Source: Mediterranea massiliensis (lineage in GTDB: Bacteria > Bacteroidota > Bacteroidia > Bacteroidales > Bacteroidaceae). From it: DNA of 64,000 nt. Both the position numbers and the translations under genes were made by a program. Within the stretch, counting starts at the first letter, position 1. Each line of letters starts with the position of its first letter. Below the pieces are notes generated by a model, which searched no databases, was not told the DNA's origin, and worked only from the letters and a program-made list of their open reading frames with translations. Below, in pieces: positions 61,946 to 64,000 of the stretch. Location: NCBI GenBank assembly GCA_015060685.1, contig SUXZ01000005.1, positions 108,753-172,752 of the forward strand. The letters are read 5' to 3'.

Positions 61946-64000
61946 ATGAAAACAATTTTGTATGCTTGGCGCATTGTTACGAGAATGAAGGCATATAGTG
62001 TCATCTGCATTGTAGGGTTAGTCATCAGTCTGGCCGGAACCATGACATTGGTGCGCTATATTCATCAGGAACTGACGGTAGATCATTACTTGAATGATTT
62101 AGATAAGTTGCATCTGTTGATAGCAAATCCTTCAGGGACTTCGTATTATATGATGCATAACAACCGTAATTACAATAACGATGCAGACTATATCGACCCG
62201 TTGGAGCATCCGGCCGTAGAATGTCATACTACGCTCTATATTATAGCAGGGGGCGAAATGGAACTTAATCGTCATCACTATGCCGTACAAGCCATTGCAG
62301 TTGATTCTACCTTCCATCGTTTGATGCCGCGCGAAGCACTTTTGGGCGATGTGAACAGCATACCACCCACCGGTGTTGTCATCAGCAAAGCATTGTCCGA
62401 CCGTATCTTTGGTAAAGATACAGACCCAATCGGACAAACGTTGATATATGGTGGAACGGAGGTGACAGTGACAGGCGTAATGAAACCGTTTACTTCCAAA
62501 TCATCGTTCGATTATGACGTGATGTTTTCGCACGAACTACATCGTGAGTGGATGGGCAATGGAGCCAGTGCCTTCTCTTTGGTGAAACTTCATCGGGCTG
62601 AAGATTTGGCAACTATCAATGCTTGGCAAAAACCTCAAAAGCCATCATGGTTTGGCAATACTGAAATAATTTATCAGCTGATACCCTATAAGGATAACTA
62701 CTTCATGCATAACATAACCATTTACTACAGCGACTCATTCTTTAAAAAAGGCGATAAGAATAGCATCCGTATCTTGGTGTTTGTGGCAGTACTGTTGTTT
62801 AGCATCGGTTTCGTGAACTACCTGAACCTCTACACGGTGATTATGCAGAAGCGTGGATTGGAGTTTGGCGTGAAGAAGGTGTTTGGTGCCGGTAGTGGGG
62901 AACTCTTCAAACAACTCTATGTGGAGAACTTCCTGCTTTCTGCCGTTACTATCCTGTTTGTAGGAATGATTATCGAGATTACAGACAAGATATTGGAACA
63001 CTCGCTCGGTATCCCTATCATGAACAACGTGCCCTTCAATACAGCAGTTGGTGTGGGAACATTGTTCGGATTCCCGTTGCTCACTACTCTTTATCCCTAC
63101 TTCCGTTACCTGTTCAAACGTCCGATTTCGTCCATGAAGGGATTGCAACAAGGGGGTAAGAATGTAGTGACACGCAGCATTTTCCTGATGGTGCAGTATG
63201 TCATCAGCTTCAGCCTCATCGTTGTCTCTATCTACTTTGCCAAGCAACTATACACCATGCTGAATGCCGACTTAGGCTTCCGCACGGAAAATATTTTGAA
63301 ATGCACGATTATCCCCGAATATGGTGGCGACGTGATACGTGAAAGTGGTGCTTGGGACCGCGAGGAAGAACGAACACGAACAGCCTCTGCCAAGATTATG
63401 CAACAACTGAACAATTCGCCTAATGTTTTGGGATGGTCATTGGATGGAGATTTTGAAAAAGATGGCGGCCATTTAGGAGAAGCTATTAAAAAAGCAGATA
63501 CAAATGACGAATACATTAATGCAAACCCTACCTTTCTGCCTACCGCTTATTTCGACATATACGATTTGGAGGTGATAGATGGTCGTGCATGGAACGATTC
63601 TATTGACAATCAATACAACTACGACCTCATCATCAACGAAAGTGCAGCCCGTGCATTGGGTATTACTGACATCAAAAACGAGCGCATACAAAGCAAGGAT
63701 CGGATTATGTACACGGCATACCAAGACATGTCGGTCAATCCGTCCTACAACATTGTGGGGGTAATAAAGGATTGTCGAGTCGGTCACTTGTCTAAAAAGG
63801 TTGTTCCTACCATTTATCTTTATTCAGAACCTATCTTGGAGCATATAAATCCCGGAACCTCGTTAGTGATTCGTTACCAAGAAGGCAAGCAGCGTGAAGT
63901 GATTGAACTGCTTTCCAAACTGCGCAACGAGGTTTCGGGCGATGGCGAGTTGGAATACTCCTTTGTAAAGGACGAGATAGCCAAACAGTACGAGAACGAC
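61946..64000 (+). CDS. FtsX-like ABC transporter permease 6 (type C), 3' end outside window
   Basis: The frame is open from the ATG at 61946 to the last base (685 codons), so the gene continues beyond the window. It is a paralogue of permease 4: MKTILYAWRIVTRMKAYSVI, RYIHQELTVD, the first coupling helix EFGVKKVFGAGSGELFKQLY, LGFRTENIL and the late ELEYSFVKDEIAKQYEND all have counterparts there (LEYSFLKDDVNKLYDED). By comparison about 100 residues, including the last three membrane helices and the NPADV-type end, are missing. Confidence 0.92.
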   Translation, partial: MKTILYAWRIVTRMKAYSVICIVGLVISLAGTMTLVRYIHQELTVDHYLNDLDKLHLLIANPSGTSYYMMHNNRNYNNDADYIDPLEHPAVECHTTLYIIAGGEMELNRHHYAVQAIAVDSTFHRLMPREALLGDVNSIPPTGVVISKALSDRIFGKDTDPIGQTLIYGGTEVTVTGVMKPFTSKSSFDYDVMFSHELHREWMGNGASAFSLVKLHRAEDLATINAWQKPQKPSWFGNTEIIYQLIPYKDNYFMHNITIYYSDSFFKKGDKNSIRILVFVAVLLFSIGFVNYLNLYTVIMQKRGLEFGVKKVFGAGSGELFKQLYVENFLLSAVTILFVGMIIEITDKILEHSLGIPIMNNVPFNTAVGVGTLFGFPLLTTLYPYFRYLFKRPISSMKGLQQGGKNVVTRSIFLMVQYVISFSLIVVSIYFAKQLYTMLNADLGFRTENILKCTIIPEYGGDVIRESGAWDREEERTRTASAKIMQQLNNSPNVLGWSLDGDFEKDGGHLGEAIKKADTNDEYINANPTFLPTAYFDIYDLEVIDGRAWNDSIDNQYNYDLIINESAARALGITDIKNERIQSKDRIMYTAYQDMSVNPSYNIVGVIKDCRVGHLSKKVVPTIYLYSEPILEHINPGTSLVIRYQEGKQREVIELLSKLRNEVSGDGELEYSFVKDEIAKQYEND

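Overview
The window looks like chromosomal DNA from a Bacteroidales bacterium, most likely Bacteroides, Phocaeicola or a close relative. The evidence is the many sigma-ABfr-type -7 boxes (TAnnTTTG), the general lack of Shine-Dalgarno sequences, paired ExbD genes, ECF sigma/anti-sigma modules, an ilvD-ilvB-ilvH-thioesterase-ilvC operon, and large FtsX-like permeases typical of the phylum. The species cannot be fixed from the sequence alone.

1-12 kb: the end of a TolC-like efflux gene and a lone tyrosine recombinase beside a strictly periodic palindrome array. Next come an RNA m5C methyltransferase, an ECF sigma factor operon, a cardiolipin synthase-like protein, thyA-folA, an Lrp regulator, a GNAT acetyltransferase, and an exbB-X-exbD-exbD energy-transduction operon. 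tRNA-Ser(GGA) follows. 12-26 kb: TatD nuclease, an unknown protein and polyprenyl synthase; tonB; cmk-ispH and pfkA; a second ECF sigma/anti-sigma module with an outer-membrane protein; a UPF1-like helicase, a lipoprotein and a GH74 xyloglucanase-like enzyme; free-methionine-(R)-sulfoxide reductase and a TlpA-like thioredoxin.

26-33 kb: branched-chain amino acid operon on the minus strand. In front of ilvD lie a consensus promoter, a 27-codon leader peptide rich in Val, Ile and Leu, and a terminator hairpin, which together indicate attenuation. 33-43 kb: SlyD, a CyuA-type L-cysteine desulfidase, a DinD/BRO-like gene, aroC, an M20 peptidase, topB, and a fused QueA-Nudix protein.

42.7-64 kb is the most striking region. 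A membrane histidine kinase and an NtrC-type sigma-54 activator are transcribed divergently from a long plus-strand cluster: TolC, HlyD-type adaptor, four large FtsX-like permeases, one MacB/LolD-type ATPase, and two more permeases (the last cut by the window end). The divergent promoter region holds an 18-bp perfect palindrome, a second degenerate copy 21 bp away, and a sigma-54 -24/-12 element, so the two-component pair very probably controls the transporter. The six permeases fall into three pairs by sequence (1/5, 2/3, 4/6).

Several intergenic regions hold tandem arrays of palindromes with centres 21-23 bp apart. The core differs between most loci but is the same within each locus. A second class of intergenic DNA is short tandem repeats of 7-10 bp next to start or stop codons. 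Neither class is explained by the genes.
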